Assembly (NCBI GenBank): GCA_947623455.1
Contig: OX392534.1
Coordinates: 35,345,426-35,409,425 of the forward strand
DNA: 64,000 bases
Origin: Mimachlamys varia
Lineage: Eukaryota > Mollusca > Bivalvia > Pectinida > Pectinidae
Direction of reading: 5' to 3'
Position 1 is the first letter of the stretch, and each line of letters starts with the position of its first letter. The notes below the pieces were generated by a model. The model was not told where the DNA came from and did no database searches. It saw only the letters and a program-made list of their open reading frames with translations. Below, piece by piece: positions 1 through 10,067 of the stretch. The position numbers and the translations under genes were made by a program.

Positions 1-444
1 TAAGAAGCAAAACAATAGTCATGATAAACTATGTGTAATGTGATGCGGTGTTGTGTCAAGCTTTTGACGGCTAAGAGATGCAAACGACAATATGGTGAAG
101 ACCTCGCTATAGGAAACGGCAAATTCATGTTTGATAGACACTCCGATAAAATAAAACAAAACCATGATCATTTTATCAAAGTATCTTAGACAATTACTCA
201 TTCTGAAAAAAGGAGAAAGTTGGTTTTCAATATATCCTGTAACATATTTATGTACAAGACTTATAACAGTTACCTTCCTTACATTGCACCAATCAGAATT
301 CAATAATTAATTAGTTCCGTGACAGAAACCATGCTTGTTAACATGTTTTTATGTTATATGGTGTCAGAAATCACAAAGATCTCACGTACCAAGCCATAAA
401 AAGGTTAAATTGGTAAGACTGATTTAGAATGGAGCATTTTATAC
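1..444. other. No gene recognised; left-edge spacer
   Basis: I see no convincing reading frame here. A short stretch around 76-98 (core GCAAACGACAATATGGTG) recurs at about 2653-2672, so the two may be remnants of one direct repeat flanking the decayed retroelements between them. The match is short and I would not build on it. Confidence 0.4.
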
Positions 445-1190
445 CTCTCAATAACATTAGTTTCGCTGGAAACGTGTCTGAAACTGGAAGGCTTCAAAGA
501 TACAAACACTATCTCCTCGCGGCAGACAAGGGAAATAAAGATGACGCAACCAAGGTCGCGATCTGACATCGAACAATTGGAGATGAAGGGAATGAGATTT
601 CAATAATCTCCAATTCGAAGCGGGGGGTGAGGGAAACACGATGTTGTCCTTGACAAATTCTCGGATTACTGTTATCCTAGAAAGAATACCCTCCTGGAAA
701 GGTACGCATTTTGGGAACGGTCCCAGCAGAATGGCGAGACTATAGCTCAGTTTGTTACGGCGAAAACTGCTATCTCAGCAGTGCAAGCCACGACGAAAGA
801 AGGGTCCAGTCCGACCCAATCCAGTGCAATTCTGACTAAACAAAAGGAAGGGAGAACATTACAGATACTCCAACTACGCCACAGTCTGATTCATGTAGAA
901 ATCAGTTAAAATTAGAACAACAGTTAACGGGACAAAACCCTGTTCCAGGGCTGTATATGCCTTCAACCCCGCCATGATGGTGGATTTGTTTACGAACATG
1001 CATCAAATGATGCAAACTCAAATGGACATAATTCGAGATAAGCGAGAGTCGGGCAGACGGAGGCTGGAGAGACGTAATGTCACGCTTGAACAGGTACGCG
1101 ATATCAGTCATGCATACGAAAATGCACAAAGGGTGGCAACTTCTATCGAAAATCACGAAACTGTGAATAAAGTAAAATCCAAAGGCTCGT
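445..1190 (+). pseudogene. Decayed Ty3/Gypsy-type gag
   Basis: Read in more than one frame, this stretch follows the plan of a Ty3/Gypsy capsid. It opens with a GNVSETGRLQRYKHYLLA-like segment, then a DATKVAI segment, then ERYAFWERSQQNGETIAQFV (about 699-758), which is the classic F..R.Q..GE....FV signature, and near 1068-1180 a VTLEQVRDISHAYE segment like the usual end of the capsid. Stops and frame changes break it several times, so it cannot encode a full protein. The best-preserved part is the short ORF at 974-1285. It sits upstream of an integrase tail at 2790-3010, so both may belong to one element whose middle was lost. Confidence 0.6.
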
Positions 1191-1281
1191 ACATGTATGA
1201 TGGTTACCAAGATTACGACATAAGAATTGATCACCATTTTCTGGCTGAGTGTGATGGTGATGATGATACCTCAATGGAGGT

Positions 1282-2037
1282 GTGACAGCAAATCGACAAT
1301 TTGTTGCACGGTCGGAATCTGACACCACTAACTTAAGTGAACAGAACGCTAAGACGCAAGAGGAAAAAGAGGAGACCGTGATGAACTACCCAAATGTATG
1401 CGGGAATTGGCCTAAGAATTGTCTCGGTCATCTACGACAGGACCGGAACTCGCCAATGAAAAATTGGCACAGTATTTAACCTACACGCTGTCAAAAAGAA
1501 TGCCAGAGGGAAAAATTCAAAGATATAATGGGAAAAAATCCTCGTCCCATCAACATGGAGTTCCTCCAGGCATCTAAAACAGAAGTCGAAATTTGGAAAA
1601 AACTTAAACATGACACTAAAAGTCGGGACCTGCGCATGCAGAAAATTCAGGAAAAATTGTTGAAAGGGTTAGTTCCCTTTGCCCTTAGTCTCCACGCTGA
1701 CCACACTGTGGAAGACAGTGACAGACGACGTCGAAGGAAATTGTCGAAAGTGTGTTGAAGGCAAACATCGACAGTTTCATATTAGCAAGCAGCGTATCGC
1801 AACAGCTAAGTCAGAGAAGGAGAGACTTCATACAGCATGACCTTTACGTCTCTGTGTTCATCTAACAAACCCGTGACAATACAGCTGTTTGGGGACGACT
1901 TGTCCAAGTCCATGCAAGAAATAAGCGACAACAACAAAGTGGCATATCAAGTCTCACATTCGGGACAGGGCCACAGAAGAGCTTTCAGATACCCTGCTAG
2001 AAGGAGAGGACGTGGGCGATTGCAGCCATACCACTAA
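1282..2037 (+). pseudogene. Fragments of a DIRS/Ngaro-like gag
   Basis: Three consecutive plus-strand frames (1282-1479, 1528-1758, 1837-2037) together resemble gag-like proteins of tyrosine-recombinase retrotransposons. The marks are a segment around IWKKLKHDTKSRDLRMQKIQ, a later RRRDFI segment, a [13 protein letters not shown] segment and a closing RGRGR-rich tail. The resemblance is from memory of the family, not from an alignment. Frame breaks between segments show decay. This is a different sequence from the intact gag at 25340-26527. Confidence 0.4.
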
Positions 2038-2789
2038 TATAGTGACTTCGGGATTAGACCCTATAATGACCATGGCAAATTTTTTTACTAAGGACAGACA
2101 CAGGGGCATGGTGGTCATGCCAATCAAAACACGGTGGCCCCAGACAAAAATAAAAGACGTCAAAAAGCTTCAAAATGGGGCAGAAACGGAAGTAACCAGA
2201 CCGTCCATCATGCCTCATACAGCCACTTCTCCAGCATCTGAGGTAGGAACAGTTTTTTAACATGTATAAAATAGTTACAACATTCTATGCAATAAATACA
2301 AATAGTGAAAATCAAGGAAAGCGTAATATAACATCAGATCACAATGTATCACTTGATGATTATTTAATTAGCGTTTTTGGTTGATGGAAAACAAAATCAA
2401 ATTACAAAAGTAAACCACGCTGATTGACTTTATTCTAACATCCAGCTCTCATTCAACACATATATGCAACAGAAAAACTCCTGAGTACAAATATATGTAC
2501 AACTGTATCATGGTGGATGTCTTTGGCTACTGCACAAAAGCCAGCTATACATTCAAGTCTCTGTTACTTTTTTTGTGCATATGCTGTTTGGGCCCCGATA
2601 TTATACAATTTTCGACAACTGACAACTACTGTGTCCAGCAGTTCACGGCCAGGTGCAAACGACAATATGGTGGAAAAAGCCGTTTTATGAGACGGCCAAT
2701 TAATATTTGATGGACAATATGTTAACAGTAATTACATACTGCTATTGTCAACGTATCAAATAATAGTTATTTTGACGAAAAATATATCG
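2038..2789. other. No gene recognised; retroelement remnant spacer
   Basis: Only short frames are present (for example 2012-2260 and 2495-2710) and none matches a family I know. It lies between gag-like and integrase-like remnants and is probably eroded retroelement DNA. Confidence 0.35.
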
Positions 2790-3010
2790 TCTTCTCAAAA
2801 ACAAAAATTGTCATCTCGTCATGGACACCGAAGGTACGGACACAAAAGCTACAACTTGTATGGGAGGGACCTTATCAGGCTGTGAAAAAAAATGTCTTTA
2901 GCAATTTACAAAACAAAGAAAACAAAGAAAATGACACCTCGAGTTGTTCATTTTGACAAGCTCAAAACATACTATAGTCCACCAACCCGTTACTGGATAA
3001 GTATATTACC
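2790..3010 (+). pseudogene. Tail of a Ty3/Gypsy integrase
   Basis: Translation gives TPKVRTQKLQLVWEGPYQAV and, after a frame change, RVVHFDKLKTYY. These match the C-terminal chromatin-proximal part of Gypsy integrases, where a W-GPY segment is followed by a VVHFDRLKPY-like segment. The rest of pol is absent upstream. With the gag at 445-1190 and the polypurine tract at about 3872 it outlines one internally deleted Gypsy element. Confidence 0.6.
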
Positions 3011-3169
3011 CAGAGAAAAAGTCACCTATAGCAAGTTCAGAGAAGGGACGTAAATCGGAAAGAATATTACAAAGTGAAGCAAGATAAAATGAGATTATGA
3101 AAAGTTAAAAAAAAGAGTATTATCCTAACAAATACTTATACTTAGTAAAAATCTTACTTTTCTTTACAG

Positions 3170-3793
3170 ATGTACTTGTGTGATGCCTGTGAGAGACCTT
3201 TCAGTTCAAGGGGTAAGCTGAACCGGCATCGGAGGACACGCGATAATGAAAGGCCAAACTATAATTGTAGACGAAGCAACAGGAAATGTTTCCGGAAAGA
3301 CGACCTTTACCGTCATTTCGAGGCAGTTCATAACATGCCCGTGTCCAGGACTAAGACATCGAATACAACCAGTAAAGTGATGGAAGAGAGGAGGAGGGAA
3401 AGCCCCCACAAACATACAGATATAGAGCAGAAATCGGGGGATGTATTGCAAATCCTGGCGGAGGATGGTGGCCAAGTGACGCCGGCACCCGTTAGGGAAA
3501 GAACTCCTGAGGTGGAGGTATCTGAGCCACTCCTGGTTGTTAGGCTACCAGTCATCAGCCACACAGGGAGTATTGGGGAAAGGACACGGGTAACTGACGA
3601 GGCACCAGTTGTGGAGATGTCATCAGACGAGGAAGAGGAGGAGACACCGGAGACCTCGTACAGTCACAAGCCTGTCGTAGAAGTAAAAACGTTAAGTTTC
3701 CGGCCAGAGGACCTTCTGTTTCCTCCGGAGTCGGAGAGAAGAGTCAGGAAAGCTGAGATAGTGGAGAGATTTACGGATGGCCTTGTAGTATAG
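3170..3793 (+). CDS. C2H2 zinc-finger-like protein, probable extra ORF of a Gypsy element
   Basis: A 207-residue frame. Residues 4-28 and 30-54 are laid out as two C2H2 fingers, but both have lost a ligand: the first has C-x2-C and one His, with the second His position replaced; the second has Ser where the second Cys should be (CRRSNRKCFRKDDLYRH). The rest is acidic and low in complexity (an EEEEE run near residue 155). A strong splice acceptor (TTTTCTTTACAG) lies directly before the ATG at 3170, so the ORF may be spliced to upstream pol. Its place between the integrase tail and the polypurine tract suggests a 3' accessory ORF of the Gypsy element. It could instead be a captured host finger. 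Confidence 0.5.
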   Translation: MYLCDACERPFSSRGKLNRHRRTRDNERPNYNCRRSNRKCFRKDDLYRHFEAVHNMPVSRTKTSNTTSKVMEERRRESPHKHTDIEQKSGDVLQILAEDGGQVTPAPVRERTPEVEVSEPLLVVRLPVISHTGSIGERTRVTDEAPVVEMSSDEEEEETPETSYSHKPVVEVKTLSFRPEDLLFPPESERRVRKAEIVERFTDGLVV

Positions 3794-3867
3794 CGACAGA
3801 CATTTTTTTCGGTTTTTGTTTTTCATTATATAAGCTTTAAGCAACCCCTCCTTTAAATTTAAACTGT

Positions 3868-3970
3868 AATATCGGAGGGGGTATTTGTAACAGGCTGGTA
3901 AGCTCTATGTCTGGAATCTGGCTTTTTTGATAATTTCTGAGGTAATAAAGCATTTTAGTGACTGACCTCA
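3868..3970 (+). other. Polypurine tract and probable 3' LTR start of the Gypsy remnant
   Basis: CGGAGGGGG at about 3872-3880 has the form of a plus-strand primer tract, and a few bases on the sequence TGTAACAGG looks like a Gypsy LTR start. An AATAAA follows near 3945. The LTR is cut at 3970 by the CACTA transposon; its continuation should lie right of 13293. Confidence 0.45.
3968..3970. repeat. Left target-site duplication (TCA) of the CACTA element
   Basis: TCA immediately before the terminal CACTA; identical to 13291-13293. Confidence 0.85.
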
Positions 3971-4460
3971 CACTACTGTATGCCAATTCAATTAAAATGT
4001 CATTAAAACCCCATTAAAGTCTCATTAATTATTAATTTTTCATTAAAAGTGCACATTAAATTGTGTTTTTCTGAATTTAATGACTTCCACATATTCCATT
4101 AAAACAGAGTTTAATGCCTATTAAAAAGGTATTAAAACAGTCTTTCATGACCATGAAAAACACACTCTATTGGGTTAAATATTTTAATACCCATTAGTTT
4201 GTGTTTTTTTCAATTTAAGAGTCATTAATTTGGAATTTAATTGTCATTAAACACATTTTAATGACTATGAAAATATTAGATGTAATTTAATGACCATGAA
4301 AAGCATTCATTAATGGTAATTAAAATACAGAGTGATAAATTAATAGTCATTAAAATTACAAATCAGAGACAATGGTCATTAAAACATTTTAGAACTGTCA
4401 AAATTTCTCTTAGCAATATTAAAAATTAATTAATGACAATTAATATATATTAAATATGAT
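3971..4460. repeat. Left terminal and subterminal repeats of the CACTA element
   Basis: After the 11-bp terminal repeat comes about 480 bp packed with short variants of CATTAAA and its complement TTTAATG, many inside the longer form TCATTAAAA. In plant CACTA elements such subterminal arrays bind the accessory (TnpA-type) protein and are needed for transposition. The same motif fills the right end, which supports that role here; the binding itself is inference. Confidence 0.75.
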
Positions 4461-4750
4461 ATTTTTAATGGTATACTACATGTATATATAGATATATATA
4501 TAGACATATTTTCCACATGAAATTAGTCCAAATTACATTATATATATAGCTACAGCTTGTATTTGATTACCAGGCGTATATACATATATGTCTCTTAAAA
4601 TGTACATTGTATAGGCATTGTACGTAATCCAGCTTCATGATTTACATCATTGATTCAAATTTAACGTCTGTATTATTCAAGTGTTCATAAAATACTGCAG
4701 TAATAATATAGATACAAATGCTTCAAGCTAAATTTATCTCATGATTCTCA

Positions 4751-7700
4751 TCACATAAAGGGTAACTTGCTGCTATTCAAAAACCAAATATGATTGTTTT
4801 CAACAGCAGTGATGAGAGGATTAGATATCCTTTCTGTATTGATATACACTTGTCGATCTCTAAGTGTAGCTTCTTCAGCATGCCACATTTTTGTATTTGG
4901 ATCAAAGTTTACAGGGAAATAACACTTCACACAAGCAAAATGCTCTACTTTACTATCTTCACTTTCATGCTCTACAAAGCAAGTAATGCGTCCAAAACGG
5001 ACATATTTCCCAGATGAAATTTTGCAATTTGGAAGTCCTCGATTTTCTTCAAAACATATGTATGATGACTTTGATTTCAGGTGTTTGTCCTTTGCGGCAC
5101 AAGTATATGTTGTTGCACGGTGTGTATTTGTATTTGTCTCTATGTGACGGCCATATTTCCTGAATGTACACTTGCGACACCGATCTCTTGGCAGCTTGAT
5201 ACCACAAGATTTGTGGACTAGCTTTTCCATTCGTTTTGATGGAGTAAACATTTTTTTGACATGTCCATGACCTGGAGATGACTCCTCAAAATCTTCCATT
5301 ATTGTGCGTTCAGATGCAATAACTGTTGACAGCGTGGGAATATTATCTTCTTGAAGAAGCCTACCAGACGACTTGACAAAGTTACACCAATCATAAATAA
5401 GGTAGGTTTCAATTGCTGTAGCTTCCGGAAATCTCATATTTATGGCGCGTTTACAGAGCCATGAATTGAAGCGCTCAAATGTGTACATCCATGTAGAATA
5501 CACTGGACCAAATTCACGTATTCCATCCGGAATATGATGAAGCAGGTGAGTAGTTATGTTTTGGGCATGTACAGGGAAATTTCTTTCGACGAGTGCCAAA
5601 CTTTTATTCAATCTCTCTTCGATAGCTTCTAGCTGATCTACCTCTTGACATTCCTGACACAACTCTGTCATAGAATCTAAGAGCGAAAACAAAGTCTCTC
5701 TGCATTCTTTCCAAAGACAATCCTTCAAACAAAACTTCAAAATGCCCTCGGTTGCAAGAACTTTCCAATCATGAGATTTCAAGCTCCCAGGCTTGCTTAT
5801 AAAATATGCGGGCTTAAGTCCAACACCAAGAGGTATGTTCATACTCTTTGCTCTTTCATCGGCTTGCTTCAGTTCTACTTTTGTCAAAGAAAACGGATAT
5901 GTAACAGGTAAATTTACTGAAGATCTGTCGCAATGCAACATAGTTTTTCTTCTTTTATTTTTAACAGCTGCTTTCTCATTGCTACGATTGATGGTTAATA
6001 TTCTATGCCGTGCCCTTGTTTCCTCTTCAGATGAAGATATGACATGTTGTCTGTCCTTTTGCTTTTCAGCAGCTACTATTTTACTCATGTTCACATTTCT
6101 CCCAGTTACAATGTTCATGATGTTTTGAGTCACATCTTTAATTGTATGACAGCTGTCAGGAAGACTTTCTTTTAACCGATTATGCCCGGGTAGTTTCATC
6201 AAGATATATTCACCCTTGCACCCTGTAGCAGTTGCAACACACGCAGCTCTTGTTTTGTTAGCAGCATTGTCATAAGCAGTTCTATGGCGCATTTCATCTG
6301 CGTAATTTCTTTGTTCTGGCTTACCTTTCAATTCAGGTGTTTTGTCCACAAAAGTTGTCGTCTCTTGTCTGAGTGAATCGCTCGCAGTCAAATAACGTCG
6401 ATTATTCAGATAGACTACTTTATCCAAGTGACTACATTTTTCACCACCAATAAGACACCAGTGACAGCCAGATAAGCTCCCACTTCCTAACTTATTGAAG
6501 AGTTTACTAAGACCTGGATAGTCTAATACATAAAGTAGGAGTTTAATTTTGACATTAACAGGAGCATTATCATATCCTGGATATGCTACTTTGCATTGTG
6601 TTAAATAGAGGAGTTCATCCACCATTACCTCTACATAAGGACCAATGTTAGAAGCTTCTGCTTTTCCAATCGCTTTCCCTGGAATTATACCCATTAGATA
6701 AATGTTACTGAACTGATTTCTCTCCTGGCGAGGCAAGTTCAATAGAGTAACCATCATTGGTGTCATACTGTAAGTAACTCCTATGTTGTGAAATGGATTA
6801 ACCCCATCTAATTCAAAAGATAATGATATTCCATTTTTATCGCCAAGGAAGTACCCATCCTTAGCATACAGTTTATGCCAAACAGGTGCATGGTGTATGT
6901 CCCACATGTCACTTCCATAGTATTCACTTCCTGGATGACTTTGAATTAGTTTAGCTAAATTTACTTCTCCATATATTCGAGCTAGTCGTGGACCCAAAGG
7001 TATGTACATAAATTTTCTTCTAGGCACAAGACATTTAGAGTTGTTATCAATCTATCGTGCTTCACCGCAAGTTGGACAAGAAGTAAGATCAGCATGCATG
7101 AGTTGTTCAGTATTTCGGAACAGCAGGCAATCATTCACACATGCATGAAAAACTTTTTTCTGTATCAGATAAGGGTTTATAAGTTTCCGTGCCTCGTAGT
7201 AGGATGTAGGAAGATGAATGTTGTTTCTGTTGCCAAGGATCTTTGCTTGCATATTAAGAAAACTTGAAAACGCTGTTTTGCTTATCGATGGGTGAGAGGA
7301 AAACACATCAAAGTTGACACATAGCCATTGCAATATGGTGGTATTTGTTCCTGGAATCTTTGTAACAGCTAAATGTGACGAGTATTGATCTTTATCATAG
7401 AAGAAGGACCATTGATTGACTTCTTTTGGAAGATTAGGTTCAGAGTCATAACTACTGTCTGTATCAATATCACTATCATCGGCGATACTAGAAATTCCAT
7501 CACTGGATTCTTCATCATAGGTTGATGATCTGAATTTAAAAGAAAAAAACATTGCAATTCAGTTTATATAAATTTAATACTGATAGCTGATTATATTATA
7601 TATCTATATTGAGACCAAACTTATCTTCAATCTGAAATATTCAGAGGGCTTGCATTATATTGCTGCCTTAAATAGTTCACTAACATTCAATCAAATATCA

Positions 7701-9645
7701 AATTCAGTTTTAATTACAATGTCATTTCAAATGGAGGTTGTCGCTAAAACAGCAATGTATAACAGGAGGTCCCATGACCCCTTATGGTCATCTCTCTTCA
7801 AGGAATTTAAATAGTAACCAATGGCAACCTAAGACGGCCGACTGGTGGCCATTTTGTTTTTTGTGACCAGTTTCAAAATGTTAGTGCACAACAAGCTTAG
7901 GGACCAAGGGTAATAACCTACATATGAAATTTGAGAAAGATCCCGCCAGTACTTTGTGAGAGATAGCGGTATTAAACAAGAATTGTTTAAGGACGGACCA
8001 CAGACGCAGGGCGATTTTAACAGCCCACCATCTGATCATGATGATGGTGGGCTAAAAACTAACACCTACTTTTTAGTAATTAAAAAAGAACCGATCTGGG
8101 ACAAAATTCGCTTTAATACTATACCCAGAGTATGGTGTGAAATTGTTTTTTGTTATTATTATTTTATTCATTTATTTTTATACTTAAAAACTAAATTCAA
8201 ATGACTGTGGTTCACTGATGTTAAATATTAAAATGTCAAATATCCCCATTTACCCTCTCCTTGGCCTAATTAATTAACACATATGATGCAATTTGTCGTA
8301 AATATGCCCACATATGTCCATAACAGTTCAGAACCCTGTAGTGTTTTCTTTTTTATTAAAGTCAATTTCCTCCACATGGATACTGATCATGAATAGCATA
8401 CCTTTCAAATGCATCCACTGCATGTTGTTCAACTTCATTCAAATCAGCTGTAAAAGCATCATGCATATGGATGTCCAAACTGTAACAAAACATTTATCAT
8501 ATGACTGTACATGTATTTATTAAATATTTCTCTAAATATGACATAAGCACAATCAATAATTACTACTTAGGTTGGCATTATTTCTTGTATACATTTGTTC
8601 TGCATGGCAATTAAAAATAGTTTATATTGAATGCAAATTCTAATATACACATTACTCAATTCATTCAAAATTTTAATGATTATTTAAGTATAAATTCTGA
8701 TCTAATATCTGATCGACAATCAAGCTACTGAAAAAAACAAATTACCATTTTCCTATAATATATAACTCACATGGCAACATAATTGAACAAATATACACCG
8801 GTATGTATTTACATGTAAAATAATGTTACTTAATGTAATACATGTATCAGGCTTGCAGTATAAGTCTCAAGAAAGATTCAAGTTATTTTTATGAGTCGTG
8901 TGCAGATTTGATATTTAAAGATAGCATATAAAATAGTATTTACTTACCTTTCACCACTATCAAGAAAATCTTTGGGCAGAGATACAAAATGTGTATGCTG
9001 AACATCTTCTGACAAAATTAATGGCTCCTGGAAAGTAGCTGTCAATTCAGTGTCTGAACTCGATCTGGAATTATATTTTCAGAATTTATGAAAACTAGCT
9101 AAATATTTATATTATAAACAAAGAACTACATTTGTATTACATATTGAATTATTTTGTACATGAAAAACTAAATTGCTTCGATAGATACTACGGTACTACA
9201 CTGCTGATTATTATATATATGGTGTCTTGCAAAATAACCATCGGCAAGATCGTGGGAACAAAACAACACCAACACACTTTAAATTTAGTTGTAATAGGCT
9301 TACGCTTACTATTAAAAGTTAGACCACATTTTTCAATGGGAATCAAATCAGCTTTGAAAAGAACAATGGGATAAATAACTTATTATTTATATTAATTATT
9401 TACCTTCCAACATTAAAAGCAAGATTGGTGGATCGTGAGTTGGAATCCTCATCGGTATCGATGTTTGATTTCGTAGGCCATCGGTGACGGTGTGGAGACG
9501 AGACGGGTGAAGGCTCCGACTCAATGTCACTGTCGCTTTTAAATATTCCATACTTTGCATTGTGAGATTCAATAGTTCGAGTATCGATAGGTTCGTAACA
9601 ACTTTTACATAACCGGCAATTACAAACCCTCTTTCGTGCAGGCAT
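4751..9645 (-). CDS. CACTA transposase (Transposase_21 type), three exons, one in-frame stop
   Basis: Exons on the minus strand: 9645-9404, 9064-8948 and 7529-4751. All junctions are GT-AG, phases agree, and the joined length is 3138 nt, a multiple of three (1045 codons plus the stop). Exon 1 has a Cys-rich start (CNCRLCKSC). Exon 3 begins acidic and Ser-rich, then has a zinc-ribbon-like HACVNDCLLFRN...CPTCG pair, then the family core: PRRKFMYIPL, LSFELDGVNPFHN, TPMMVTLLNLP and a CHWC pair. The Asp of ELDGVNPF is a likely catalytic acid. A Cys-rich segment lies near the C-terminus. A TAG at 7054-7052, just after CPTCGEAR, breaks the otherwise open frame between the ribbon and the core. The product would cut and paste the element by binding its termini in the nucleus. 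The right start is ATG 9645-9643, about 60 bp downstream of a TATA-like site. Confidence 0.85.
7052..7054 (-). other. Premature TAG inside the transposase frame
   Basis: Reading is open in the same frame on both sides of this codon (7529-7055 and 7051-4751), and conserved family segments lie on either side. It is therefore a point change rather than a gene boundary. No plausible intron removes it: the nearest GT and AG are too close together. Confidence 0.8.
7740..8160. repeat. Interspersed repeat with a terminal hairpin in transposase intron 2
   Basis: Intron 2 (8947-7530) holds a sequence whose right part contains the perfect inverted repeat AGCCCACCATC / GATGGTGGGCT (about 8021-8052), preceded by a GGACGGACCACAGACGC-like segment. 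I recall this block as a very common repeat in bivalve genomes and transcript tails; that is memory, not a search. No coding sense. Confidence 0.5.
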
Positions 9646-10067
9646 TTTTCCCCATGCTGCTTCCGCTGTAAGTACCGGTGTACATGGAAAAGTGAGCCAG
9701 TCTATTTAATACCCGAACGGGATTATGGTAAAAGAGCAATCGGGATTTAATTCTTATTAATAACACATTGACAAAATTGATGGATGGGTTTAAGTAATTT
9801 AACTTCCTAATCGACTGAAACTGAGGAAACTCAGTCGCTAATTAAAGGGGTTAAGGGTAAAAAATTGGGAGTTTAATTGACATTACACCGGCTTGTTTCC
9901 TCCTATGTACAAGCGAAGATTTGATTGGGCACATGGCCGCGAGTCGTTTATAAAAGTACTCCTGATTGGTTACAAATTAACACCAGTGCACGCGGATCGT
10001 CTGCTATCAAAACGAGCTTTGCAGAACTTTCAAGTTTCATCAGCCGTAGTACGCGAGCAAATCAAAA
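9646..10067. promoter_or_regulatory. Shared divergent promoter of the two CACTA genes
   Basis: This 422-bp gap separates the two start codons. For the plus-strand gene there is a clear TATAAAAG at 9949-9956, about 115 bp before its ATG, with ATTGG (inverted CCAAT) boxes on either side. For the minus-strand gene, TATTAAATA on the minus strand (9711-9703) lies about 60 bp before its ATG. No other reading frame of note occupies the gap. Confidence 0.6.

Noticed and set aside
9132..9374. Plus-strand 80-residue frame within the CACTA element
   Set aside because: It lies in transposase intron 1 on the opposite strand and has no recognisable composition or motif.
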